A DNA stretch of 64,000 bases from Bacteroidota bacterium (GTDB lineage: Bacteria > Bacteroidota > Bacteroidia > Cytophagales > Cyclobacteriaceae): the NCBI GenBank assembly GCA_018266055.1, contig JAFDYT010000005.1:638611-702610 (forward strand). The letters run 5' to 3'. The notes beneath the pieces are model-generated. The model did no database searches and was not told the DNA's origin. It worked only from the letters and a program-made list of their open reading frames with translations. Below are positions 45,066 to 52,523 of this stretch, one piece after another (positions within the stretch are counted from its first letter, which is position 1; each line of letters starts with the position of its first letter). The translations under genes and the position numbers were made by a program.

Positions 45066-45650
45066 TCAAAGTTTTATCTCGCATCCTGCTGCTTCTCCTG
45101 TCTTTAATTGAATCCCGCAGTTGCTACAGCCTGTAGGGGTAATCCAAAACACCAGGTTCTTTACCGTCTTAGGCACGGCGTACATAAAATAGCGCACTGT
45201 CTTCACTGCGCCGGGGTCATACGCATCGTTCAGGCTGAAGGCGGATTTTACCACCGCATCGTATTCTTTTTTTACCGCCGGATCTTTCGGTGAGAATCCT
45301 CCATCCAGGTAATACGCTCCGTAGGAGGCTGACATGGGATCAAATCGATCGGTGTTTGCATTTTTGTTGTACAATACCGGAAAGCGATATACACCCTTGA
45401 TCTCCTGACGCTGCGACGAAGTGTTTTTGATTTCGTATTCCACTTCAATCAGATTGTTTTTACTATCGTCGAATGCCAGTTCGGTTTTCTTTTTCGCATC
45501 CACAGGTTTTATCGTCAGTTTTTTGACCGTAAACTGAAACGGTCCGAGAGTTACGGTATTCGGTGTGGATGACAAGCCGTACCATTGGTTTTGACCGAAG
45601 CTCAGCGTGAAAATAGCAACGCTAAAAAGTGTTAGAATAAAATGTTTCAT
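45066..45650 (-). CDS. Exported protein of unknown function
   Basis: 194 residues with signal peptide MKHFILTLFSVAIFTLSFGQ and an Ig-like beta fold reminiscent of DUF4352/extracytoplasmic telokin-like proteins (FDDSKNNLIEVEYEIKNTSSQRQEIKGVYRFPV is the central part). A single pair of cysteines (CSNCGIQLKTGEAAGCEI) near the C-terminus could form a disulfide. Family not certain. It converges with the lipocalin-like gene 39 bases away. No operon partners; the response regulator gene stops 81 bases upstream on the same strand. Confidence 0.6.
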   Translation of the reverse strand: MKHFILTLFSVAIFTLSFGQNQWYGLSSTPNTVTLGPFQFTVKKLTIKPVDAKKKTELAFDDSKNNLIEVEYEIKNTSSQRQEIKGVYRFPVLYNKNANTDRFDPMSASYGAYYLDGGFSPKDPAVKKEYDAVVKSAFSLNDAYDPGAVKTVRYFMYAVPKTVKNLVFWITPTGCSNCGIQLKTGEAAGCEIKL

Positions 45651-45731
45651 GCGGTGATTGGTGATTAAGGATATACACTAAATGAAAGACTTGATGCGAT
45701 GATTGAATTCGAAATTTAATTTTTTCGCCGT

Positions 45732-46364
45732 TCAATTCAAGGTTAAGAATCCCATTTCTGCACTGACTCGGAGCAGCGAGGCGGTGTTGCTGGTATTGAG
45801 TTTGGCCATCAGGCTTTTGCGGTGACTTTCCACGGTAGAAAGGCTGATGAATAATTGCTCGGCTATTTGCGGATTGGTAAGTCCTTTGGCAATGAGCAGA
45901 AGCACTTCTTTTTCCCGGCGGGTGAGTACGGGCAAGCTCGCCTCCCTCTTCTTCTCTTCACGCATCACAAAGTTGGCTTCGCGGCTCAGGTAGGTTTGTC
46001 CGGCGGCCACTTTCGTGATTGCTTCGATCAATTCTTCTTTGGTTACATTTTTGAACACATAGCCCGAGGCTCCCTTTTCCATCATGTTTTTTACAAAGCT
46101 TCCCTGATCGTTGCTGCTGATGGCAAGAATGTTCAGGTAGGGAAATTTTGTTTTCAATTCCTCACAAAGGTCCACGCCGTTTTGGTCGGGCAGGTTGATG
46201 TCCATGAGCACCACATCGGCAAGACCGTGTGTGAAAAACCCGCGGCACGACGCCGCGCTCGTAGCGTAGCCCACGTATTCCAAAGCGGGCGACGACCGAA
46301 TGATGGTGGCCAGCCCTTCAATCACCATCGGGTGATCATCGACAAGGAAGACTTTAATTTTCAT
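45732..46364 (-). CDS. NarL/FixJ-type response regulator
   Basis: 210 residues. The receiver domain starts KIKVFLVDDHPMVIEGL; Asp55 in VVLMDINLPDQNG is the phosphorylation site and Lys in GYVFKN the conserved lysine. The C-terminal LuxR-type helix-turn-helix is LTRREKEVLLLIAKGLTNPQIAEQLFISLSTVESHR. It is 5 bases downstream of the histidine kinase gene, so it is its partner. The regulated genes cannot be read from this sequence; the OmpA-like gene in the same cluster is one candidate. Confidence 0.93.
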   Translation of the reverse strand: MKIKVFLVDDHPMVIEGLATIIRSSPALEYVGYATSAASCRGFFTHGLADVVLMDINLPDQNGVDLCEELKTKFPYLNILAISSNDQGSFVKNMMEKGASGYVFKNVTKEELIEAITKVAAGQTYLSREANFVMREEKKREASLPVLTRREKEVLLLIAKGLTNPQIAEQLFISLSTVESHRKSLMAKLNTSNTASLLRVSAEMGFLTLN

Positions 46365-46369
46365 CGGGG

Positions 46370-48313
46370 TCAGGCAGGGAAATGAATGGTAACGGCGGTT
46401 CCTTCGCCCGACTTGCTATCAATATCAATAGCGCCTTTGAAATATTCCACGCGCGAGCGAATGTTGGGCCAGCCCGCGCCGGTGGTCTGGTTCAGCAGCG
46501 CAGGGTCAAACCCGCGGCCATTGTCTTGCACCGTAAGTGTAAGGGCGGATGGCTCGTAGTGCAATTGGATGATCAGTTCTGTGGCGGCGGCATGACGAAG
46601 GGCGTTGTTGATCAGTTCGTTGGCCAGCCGGTACACAGACAACTCCAGGTTGTTGTCGAGCCGGCGCTCTTCGCCAACTTGCTGGAATATGGCCTTGACG
46701 ATGTTCGACTGATTGATAAAGTCAGTAAAGTCTTTGAGTGCGGCCGTGAGTCCAAACTTGACGAGCGCTTCGGGCATCAGGTTGTGTGCCACGCGCCGCA
46801 ATTCGCGTATCGAGTTGTCGAGCATGTTCAACGCACGTTCGAAGAGCTGCACATTTTCGTGGGTGGTAATCGCGTTTCCTTTCATGGTAGATAATGACAT
46901 TTTTATTCCCGAGAGCATACTGCCAAGTCCGTCGTGCAGATCTTTGGCTACTCGTGTTCGCTCTTCTTCCTGACCCTTGACCAGCGCGTCGGCCAGCGTC
47001 AGTTGCTTGTCTTTTTCCAGTTCGGCAATTTTTAATTGCGCCAGTTCCTTTTCCTGTTTTGCATTGCGGTACCAGCTCATGAAAAAGAGTAAGACGAGCA
47101 TCACCACCAGCAGCACGATGGCAATCACAAAATTGCGCCAGCGGATGTCGGCTTCGTTTTTTGTGCGCAGCAGTTCCAGCGCATTGATTTCTTTTTGCTT
47201 CTTTTCGCTCTGGTAGCGTGCCTCCATCAGGTTGGTCAGTTCGGCATTGCGCAGCTTGTCGGTGCTGTCGCTCAGGGTGATAAACTGTTTGTACGCGTCT
47301 ACCGAAGCCTGGTAGTGGCCCAGGTTTTCCTCGGCCTGTGCCAGCGTTTTGCTTACCTCTTTTTCCAGGTACAGCAAGTCGGCCTCATGGGCATAGCGCA
47401 GCGATTGCAGCGCGAGCGACTTGGCTTCGGCAAACTTGCGGGTGCGCAGGTAGATGTTGGCAAGCTGCCCTTTGCTGTACGCCAGGTTCGACGGAGTATC
47501 AAACGGTTTGATCATGTACGACGTCGACTTCAGTGCATAGATAAGAGCGCTGTCGTATTCATCCTTAAAATAATAATACTCGGCCAGGTTGTGGTAAAGC
47601 GAGATAATCTTGTCGGTGGCCTTTACCCGAAGCGCCACCGGAAGCGCCTGCACTACCAGTTTTTTCCCTTTGCTGAGGAGCGTGTCGTGCGCGGTAGAAA
47701 ACAGATTGATATGAGCGTCGATCCACGCGAGCGTGTCGTTGAGCTGCGTAGCCAGACGAATGGCCTTATAGCCGTACTCGCGCGAAGCCTTGATGTTGTC
47801 GATGCGATCGAAGATGTCGATCATGTTGGCGATCAGCATCGGCTGCCGATACAGCGCGAGATAATTTTCTGCCTGTTGATAGTACTTCAGCGCCTCCGGA
47901 AAATTGCTGGTGCGCTGATACACGTTTCCGATGTTCACCAGATTGACACCCATCCGGTTTCGGTCGCCGGTTTTTTCGGCCACGGCATAGCTGGCCCGAT
48001 ACGCAATCAGCGCGCTGTCCCATTTGCCCAGCAGGTAGTTGGCAATTCCTTCGCTGGTGAGCGACATCGCTTCCCAGCGCAGAGCGTGTAGTTTTCTGCT
48101 TAGCATCACCGCTTCGCGATACGCGCTTCTCGCTTCCTGTGGTGACTGCTCTTCAAGAGCCAGACCCAGCTGAAGCCATTGATCAATTTTTAGCGTGTCG
48201 TCGCTCCGGTTGCGCAGCGCCAGCCTCAGACTATCCGTAGCCTTTGATTGCGCCAATGCCTGGCCGACGGCAACCAAAAAAAGACATGCCAGTACACTTC
48301 GCCTTGCACTCAT
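46370..48313 (-). CDS. TPR-containing sensor histidine kinase (HisKA_3 type)
   Basis: The ATG at 48313 gives 647 residues (MSARRSVLACLFLVAVGQALAQ signal peptide). Residues 30-390 are tetratricopeptide repeats in the periplasm, then one membrane helix (NFVIAIVLLVVMLVLLFFMSW), then a coiled coil and the HisKA_3 H-box RVAKDLHDGLGSMLSG and the ATPase with NELINNALRHA and VQDNGRGFDPAL. A TTG start at 48322 is in frame but less likely. This architecture is common in Bacteroidota two-component systems with NarL regulators. Its signal is unknown. Confidence 0.9.
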   Translation of the reverse strand: MSARRSVLACLFLVAVGQALAQSKATDSLRLALRNRSDDTLKIDQWLQLGLALEEQSPQEARSAYREAVMLSRKLHALRWEAMSLTSEGIANYLLGKWDSALIAYRASYAVAEKTGDRNRMGVNLVNIGNVYQRTSNFPEALKYYQQAENYLALYRQPMLIANMIDIFDRIDNIKASREYGYKAIRLATQLNDTLAWIDAHINLFSTAHDTLLSKGKKLVVQALPVALRVKATDKIISLYHNLAEYYYFKDEYDSALIYALKSTSYMIKPFDTPSNLAYSKGQLANIYLRTRKFAEAKSLALQSLRYAHEADLLYLEKEVSKTLAQAEENLGHYQASVDAYKQFITLSDSTDKLRNAELTNLMEARYQSEKKQKEINALELLRTKNEADIRWRNFVIAIVLLVVMLVLLFFMSWYRNAKQEKELAQLKIAELEKDKQLTLADALVKGQEEERTRVAKDLHDGLGSMLSGIKMSLSTMKGNAITTHENVQLFERALNMLDNSIRELRRVAHNLMPEALVKFGLTAALKDFTDFINQSNIVKAIFQQVGEERRLDNNLELSVYRLANELINNALRHAAATELIIQLHYEPSALTLTVQDNGRGFDPALLNQTTGAGWPNIRSRVEYFKGAIDIDSKSGEGTAVTIHFPA

Positions 48314-48326
48314 CAACACCAAAGAT

Positions 48327-49349
48327 TTAGTTGGCTATCCGCACAAACTCCACGCGCCGGTTGTTGGCTTTGCCGTCGGGTGTGGTGTTAGGACTAAGCG
48401 GCTTGGTTTCGCCATAGCCTTTTACGCTCAGTTGTTTGTCGGCCACGCCCAGCGAGAGGAGGATAGTTTTTACAGCCTCGGCGCGTTGCTCAGAAAGTTT
48501 CAGGTTGCTGGCATCGTCACCATCGCTGTCGGTGTGACCGCCGATTTCAAACTTCACTCCGGGATTGGCTTTGAGGTAATCGGCTACTTGCCGGATGAAG
48601 CCCATGCTCTCGCCGCGCACGTCGGCCTTGTTCACGTCAAAGCGAATGGCGTGCGTAACCAGCTTGCCTTCGGCGAGCGACTTGACAATGCTATTGCCGC
48701 CTTCGGCAAGCCTGAAGTTTTTGAAAAACATGTTCATGTTTTCGCTGGCATCGCCTGCCATTACCAACGAGGTAGCAGTAAAATCGCAGCGCGGAATTTC
48801 CAATACCATGTGCTGGTTGATGTAAATCTTCATCTGGTTATTGCCATAGGCGATGGCGATGTGGTGCCACTTGTTGTAAAAGGCTTCGTTCAAAATATCG
48901 GGCGGATTTTCGCCAATCAGGTTTTCTGTGCCTGGTCGGCCAAAGCTGGTGTTGAGTTTATTGGGGATGATGTTGGCCGTTTCTTCGTTGGCGGCATTGC
49001 GGAAGCTGACCATCACACCGGGGTTGCCTTCATAGCCCGCATCGAGGTAGTAATCAAATTCCACCGTAAAGGTTTTGGGCAGGTAGGCCGGCGTTTTGGT
49101 TTTCGGCGCAAGCTTGGTGTAGTAGGTAAGAATAGAAATAATTTTTTCGGCGCCTTGTTCGATCACCACACCTTTGCCTTCCAGAGTTTTCCACCGCGCG
49201 GGGGCGGTGTTGGGTTTATCGTCTTTGAAGTTGTCTTCAAAGATTACTTTTTCTCCGGCTACAAAATCATAGCTGCCGTAGGCCGACAAATTCTGAGCAT
49301 TGGTTGAAAAGGTGAGTAGCCACAGCGCTACACAGAAATAAAATTTCAT
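48327..49349 (-). CDS. OmpA-family protein with a laminin-G/ConA-like domain
   Basis: 340 residues; signal peptide MKFYFCVALWLLTFSTNAQ. The middle (FTVEFDYYLDAGYEGNPGVMVSFRNA and WHHIAIAYGNNQMKIYINQHMV) is a jelly-roll lectin-like domain, then comes the OmpA C-terminal domain (IGGHTDSDGDDASNLKLSEQRAEAVK). The lectin-like insert may bind glycan on the cell surface while OmpA binds peptidoglycan (inference). It is 13 bases above the histidine kinase gene, so the three genes 49349-45732 are one operon. Confidence 0.82.
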   Translation of the reverse strand: MKFYFCVALWLLTFSTNAQNLSAYGSYDFVAGEKVIFEDNFKDDKPNTAPARWKTLEGKGVVIEQGAEKIISILTYYTKLAPKTKTPAYLPKTFTVEFDYYLDAGYEGNPGVMVSFRNAANEETANIIPNKLNTSFGRPGTENLIGENPPDILNEAFYNKWHHIAIAYGNNQMKIYINQHMVLEIPRCDFTATSLVMAGDASENMNMFFKNFRLAEGGNSIVKSLAEGKLVTHAIRFDVNKADVRGESMGFIRQVADYLKANPGVKFEIGGHTDSDGDDASNLKLSEQRAEAVKTILLSLGVADKQLSVKGYGETKPLSPNTTPDGKANNRRVEFVRIAN

Positions 49350-49425
49350 ACGATTGGTTTTTGGCGAAGATACAATACAACGGAAGACGAGGAGGCTCGT
49401 CTTCCGAATTTTAAACTGAAATTTA

Positions 49426-50241
49426 TTAGTTGCAATTGGTATAGTTGTAGGTGATGGTCACCGTGCTGTTCGGATCAAGGTTGGTGAAGGGGTAAGTCTT
49501 TTTCGTGGGATACCCTTTGCTGTTGTACAAATAGGTGTAGGTAATGGTCGAACTGAAATCGCCGCTGTCGGTGTGCGACGTTGCTTTGTAAGTCAGCACG
49601 TTGTTGGTCGTAGAAAACGTAGCGCCCACCAGGTCATATCCTGACAACGGGTTTGACTTGGTATCGTAGGTGTATTCGTAGGTGGCCACGCTGGCCTTTC
49701 CGTCGGCGGGCAAGCCCGGATAATTTTCTACGGTCGAATAATTCATCGTCGTCGTGTTGGGATACGAGAAGGTCTGGTACGAAGAGGTGGTGGTGTTGCT
49801 CGACGCATCAAAATAGTTGCTCACCGATTGAGTGACTTGCTGCGTGCTGTTATAAGTATAGGTCGTCTGATTGTACGAGCCATCGCCTAAGGTGGCCTTT
49901 ACCACAGAAGGATAAGTGCTGGTTCCGCTGTAGGTTATGGTAGCCGAAGCCATGTCAGACGCCTGCGGCGTGCCCACCAGCGCTACTTGGGTGAGGCGAC
50001 CGCTGCCGTCGTAGGTGTAGGTGAAGTTTGATGTGGTGGTTGAAGTGTTGTCCACCACTTGAAATTGCAACGACGAGACCGAGTTGCCGCTGTAGGTATA
50101 TTTTTGCGACCACTGGCCGCCGCCCGTAAAAGCCGTAGTGATGGACGATACCTGACAACCTGTAACCGGGGCGGGGTCATTTTTCTTAGAGCAGCCCAGG
50201 GCGAGCACGAACAGACAAAGTAATACAAAGCGTATTTTCAT
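49426..50241 (-). CDS. Lipoprotein with RHS/YD-like beta repeats
   Basis: 271 residues, lipoprotein signal MKIRFVLLCLFVLALGCSKK with lipobox LALGC. The mature protein is made of short Tyr/Thr-rich strands such as YTYDGSGRLTQVALVGT, YNQTTYTYNSTQQVTQS and YTYLYNSKGYPTKKTYPF, the DUF4595/YD-repeat style of Bacteroidota lipoproteins. Such proteins are small relatives of RHS shells. Its position just before the RHS array is suggestive, though it points the other way and a 1.1-kb repeat region separates them. Function unknown. Confidence 0.7.
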   Translation of the reverse strand: MKIRFVLLCLFVLALGCSKKNDPAPVTGCQVSSITTAFTGGGQWSQKYTYSGNSVSSLQFQVVDNTSTTTSNFTYTYDGSGRLTQVALVGTPQASDMASATITYSGTSTYPSVVKATLGDGSYNQTTYTYNSTQQVTQSVSNYFDASSNTTTSSYQTFSYPNTTTMNYSTVENYPGLPADGKASVATYEYTYDTKSNPLSGYDLVGATFSTTNNVLTYKATSHTDSGDFSSTITYTYLYNSKGYPTKKTYPFTNLDPNSTVTITYNYTNCN

Positions 50242-50323
50242 AGGGGGTGTTATTTGTTTGTACAAAAGTGAGCGTAGCGTCGTCGCTCATGCCTCCCCTG
50301 AACAGGTGAATTTTGCGAAATGC

Positions 50324-50430
50324 ATTCAATCATCGAATCATCGAATCATTCGATCATTCAATCATTCAAAATTCAATCATTCATTGTCTGGAATTGTTGT
50401 GCATTCGATCATTCAAAATTCAATCATTGT
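50324..50430. repeat. Short A/T-rich direct repeats (ATCATTCA type)
   Basis: The words ATCATTCA, ATCATTCG and ATCGAATC recur about ten times in 105 bases. One 21-base stretch is repeated exactly at 50361-50381 and 50408-50428 (offset 47). This looks like replication slippage. Confidence 0.75.
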
Positions 50431-50510
50431 TCCGATTCGAACCGTTTCGGTAGCGATGGGTACCTTTTTGATACCAAGCCGAACCAAAATGATAGCGATT
50501 CCTTCTAAAT
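50431..50510. repeat. 80-bp direct repeat, copy 1
   Basis: Begins TCCGATTCGAACC and contains TAGCGATGGGTACC and CCGAACCAAAATGATAGCG. It matches 50661-50740 at 75 of 80 positions by eye with no gaps. Confidence 0.85.
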
Positions 50511-50559
50511 CAGACAAAGCCGAATGAAATTCATTTCGATCACTATCTGGCTGCGCGAC

Positions 50560-50576
50560 CGACCCCGTAGGGGTCG
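50560..50576. repeat. Perfect hairpin CGACCCC-GTA-GGGGTCG, copy 1
   Basis: Seven-base perfect arms around GTA, followed by AAGCTTTGTAGAAAAAA. The same hairpin recurs 49 bases on. The layout resembles REP-like interspersed elements of Bacteroidota. Confidence 0.75.
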
Positions 50577-50608
50577 AAGCTTTGTAGAAAAAATTATCGT
50601 CATCCGCA

Positions 50609-50625
50609 CGACCCCGTAGGGGTCG
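50609..50625. repeat. Perfect hairpin CGACCCC-GTA-GGGGTCG, copy 2
   Basis: Identical to the hairpin at 50560-50576 in sequence and orientation, with AACATACCGG following. Confidence 0.75.
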
Positions 50626-50660
50626 AACATACCGGCGACATCATCCGAAAATCAAATCTA

Positions 50661-50740
50661 TCCGATTCGAACCATTTCGGTAGCGATGGGAACCTTTTTG
50701 ATACCAAGCCGAACCAAAATGGTAGCGATTCTTTCTAATT
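50661..50740. repeat. 80-bp direct repeat, copy 2
   Basis: Second copy, exactly 230 bases after the first; its end runs straight into the 41-bp array, whose unit also ends in TTCCTTCTAATT. Confidence 0.85.
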
Positions 50741-51049
50741 CAGACCAAGTCGAACCAAAATCATTCGATTTCCTTCTAATTCAGACAACGTCGAATGAAA
50801 TTCATCCGACTTCCTCCTGTATCAGACAAAGCCGGGTGAAAATCATCCGACGTTGTACCTCTGACAGACCAAGTCGAACCAAAATCACTCGATTTCCTTC
50901 TATTTCAGACAACGTCGAACCAAAACGGTAGCGATTCCTTCTAATTCAGACCAAGCCGAACCAAATCGGTAGCGATTCCTTCTAAATCAGACCAAGTCGA
51001 ACCAAATTCATTCGACGTCGAACCAAATCGGTAGCGATTCCTTCTAATT
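50741..51049. repeat. 41-bp tandem minisatellite, about seven units
   Basis: Units start at 50741, 50782, 50823, 50865, 50906, 50947 and 50988, with lengths 41, 41, 42, 41, 41, 41 and 62. Each begins CAGAC(C/A)AAG or CAGACAACG, then (T/C)CGAACCAAA or a variant, a core that is either CATTCGAT-like or GGTAGCGA, and TTCCTTCTAATT. The period is not a multiple of three and units diverge by substitution, so it does not code for a protein repeat. Confidence 0.85.
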
Positions 51050-51060
51050 CAAACCAATTT

Positions 51061-51086
51061 GTCTGATTTTCATTCGAATCGCTACC
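51061..51086. repeat. Inverted partial copy of the 41-bp unit
   Basis: Read on the minus strand it gives GGTAGCGATT followed by ATCAGAC-type sequence, the same blocks as in the array on the plus strand. It closes the array on the right. Confidence 0.55.
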
Positions 51087-51153
51087 AAATTCAGACGATT
51101 TGGCATAGTGATGAAATGTAAGAGCTACGCGACAAATACTATGTGGTAATTAA

Positions 51154-51173
51154 CTATTGACATAAGTCAATAG
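51154..51173. repeat. Perfect palindrome CTATTGAC-ATAA-GTCAATAG
   Basis: Eight-base perfect arms and a four-base loop. Thirteen bases of it (ATTGACTTATGTC on the minus strand) recur in opposite orientation at 52060-52072, so the 162-residue gene at 51319 is bracketed by an inverted pair. Confidence 0.6.
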
Positions 51174-51195
51174 TGAAGGAATGATTCGGAGGGGC

Positions 51196-51230
51196 AAAAA
51201 AAACGATGAGTACCTTGTGGGTACCCATCG
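51196..51230 (-). terminator. Intrinsic terminator of the gene at 51319
   Basis: Read on the minus strand, CGATGGGTACC and GGTACTCATCG form an 11-bp stem with one mismatch and a 5-base loop, followed by eight T (51203 down to 51196). It lies about 90 bases after the stop codon of the minus-strand gene. Its left arm shares TAGCGATGGGTACC with the 80-bp repeat. Confidence 0.8.
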
Positions 51231-51318
51231 CTAGACTAAAATAATAAATTCCCTTTTTCCCGTTCTCGCTTCCTGGGTAAGCAGTCAGAAAGTTCGGTAG
51301 GCTTGCCCTGTGGTTCGG

Positions 51319-51807
51319 TTATTTTGCCGAAGGGTGTTGTGGTGCAGCGGGCTTCGCCTTGCCGGGGAAGCGCTGCGCCAGGTCTTCGTAAATGGGTTTG
51401 GCTTTGGCCACACCCGCGGCGGCAGCCTGCTTCACCGAGTTGTAGTACAGCAACGCTGCCGAGTACGAGTCGTTGGCAGCGAGCGCTACGGTGTCGGTAA
51501 TCATGCTGGCCACCTGCTCACCGGGCTTGGCCATGAGCGTAAGGTTGGCGAGCGCCAGGCGGTCGCGTTTAAACTCGGGCACGTCCATGAAGTTCGGGAT
51601 GAACTCCGGGGCGGACACCGTGTACTCGTTCACCTTGTCGATGAACGGGACTGTTTTGTCGCCTACTTTGAGCAGGCCGTTTTTTTCCGCATCGGTCACG
51701 CGGATCAGGTAAGGTTTAAGGATCGCCTCAATCTGGGCGAACCGTGCCGACACTTCAGCTACGACAGCATCGGGGATTTCTACAGAGATGGTATTTTCCA
51801 TAATCAT
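51319..51807 (-). CDS. Cytosolic protein of unknown function
   Basis: 162 residues (or 160 from the ATG at 51801): MENTISVEIPDAVVAEVSARFAQIEAILKPYLIRV. The body is helical with no signal peptide, membrane segment or catalytic motif; the central part has EFIPNFMDVPEFKRDRLALANL and a four-helix arrangement is likely, with a C-terminal low-complexity end (GKAKPAAPQHPSAK). The family is possibly conserved in Bacteroidota, but I cannot name it. It has its own terminator and lies alone between the repeats and the RHS array, bracketed by a short inverted pair. No function is proposed. Confidence 0.6.
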   Translation of the reverse strand: MIMENTISVEIPDAVVAEVSARFAQIEAILKPYLIRVTDAEKNGLLKVGDKTVPFIDKVNEYTVSAPEFIPNFMDVPEFKRDRLALANLTLMAKPGEQVASMITDTVALAANDSYSAALLYYNSVKQAAAAGVAKAKPIYEDLAQRFPGKAKPAAPQHPSAK

Positions 51808-52523
51808 GTAATTGTTAAGAGTTATAAAATTTGTTTTCGTTCACAGGGCAAACCGGGAACTTGTATAAACTAAAGGCAAGGCATGTGCCAAAACCAAAAA
51901 GGGGCCAAACACATGCGATTTCGCACTTTGCACAGATCAAGCGAGGTGCGTTTCGTTTTATTTCGTCAATTCACTGTTGATATATCGTTAAAAACGATCC
52001 GAAATAGAACGAAAGAAACACCAACGGAATAAGGACTGGTCAATCCCTTACTCGTATAATTGACTTATGTCTATTTTTAAAGGTAGAACGACATTCTTAC
52101 TAATAGGAGTGAGGCGGCAGGCGTGCCGGATGGATTCTGCCAGATACTAACCGAAACCCACCGGATTCAACCTCAAACCCGCCGGATACTAATTGGTGCA
52201 TGTGAGCACCGGCGAGAATGCTTTACTTTCCGACCGAACACAGATAAATGATTTTTTGCTCTGCCATTCTTTTCACACCACCTGACAAAGATTAAGCGAG
52301 GGTTACCAAAAAGTGATTTTGGTTAACTGGAAGCCCTTACCTGTAATATTTTTGAAACAAAAAAATTTTTTGAGTAGGGATATCCCTAAAGAATGCAACT
52401 ATTTTCCTTAAATAATTTTGAGGACAGAGGGCGATTGGGATACTTTGCGGCCGTTTACCGGAAAATTCAACTGTAAAGCGAAAACTATTTAATGCACCGC
52501 GTTACTCTTAGTATAAAAATAGA
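51808..52523. other. Intergenic region upstream of the RHS array
   Basis: About 700 bases without a gene. It is A/T-rich with a few short direct repeats (CC(A/G)GATACTAA at about 52139 and 52182), the inverted partner of the 51154 palindrome at 52060-52072, and a promoter-like pair at 52417-52447. No tRNA or small gene was recognised. Confidence 0.6.
52417..52447 (+). promoter_or_regulatory. Candidate Bacteroidota-type promoter of the RHS array
   Basis: TTTG at 52417-52420 followed after 20 bases by TACTTTG at 52441-52447 resembles the -33 TTG and -7 TAnnTTTG boxes (the -7 box is one base short). It lies 76 bases before the start at 52524. Confidence 0.4.

Larger units (their letters stand above)
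50242..51318. other. Non-coding repeat-rich region
   Basis: About 1.1 kb without a supported gene between two minus-strand genes. It contains, in order, an A/T-rich block of ATCATTCA-like short repeats, the first copy of an 80-bp duplication, two identical perfect hairpins, the second 80-bp copy, about seven tandem 41-bp units, an inverted unit fragment, an 8-bp palindrome and the terminator of the gene at 51319. Short frames here (for example at 50258 and 50686) have repeat-driven composition and are not believed. Confidence 0.75.

Noticed and set aside
47195-48091. 298-codon plus-strand frame
   Set aside because: Antisense shadow of the TPR region of the histidine kinase.
48195-49307. 370-codon plus-strand frame
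   Set aside because: Lies antisense to the OmpA gene and part of the kinase gene; its composition follows the opposite strand, with no motif of its own.
50686-50931. Short plus-strand frame across the repeats
   Set aside because: The 41-bp period is not a multiple of three, the frame merely avoids stops, and composition is dictated by repeats.
50741-51049. CRISPR-like array
   Set aside because: Repeats and spacers are not distinguishable: the whole 41-base unit is conserved with scattered substitutions and two alternate cores, and no cas genes are present.
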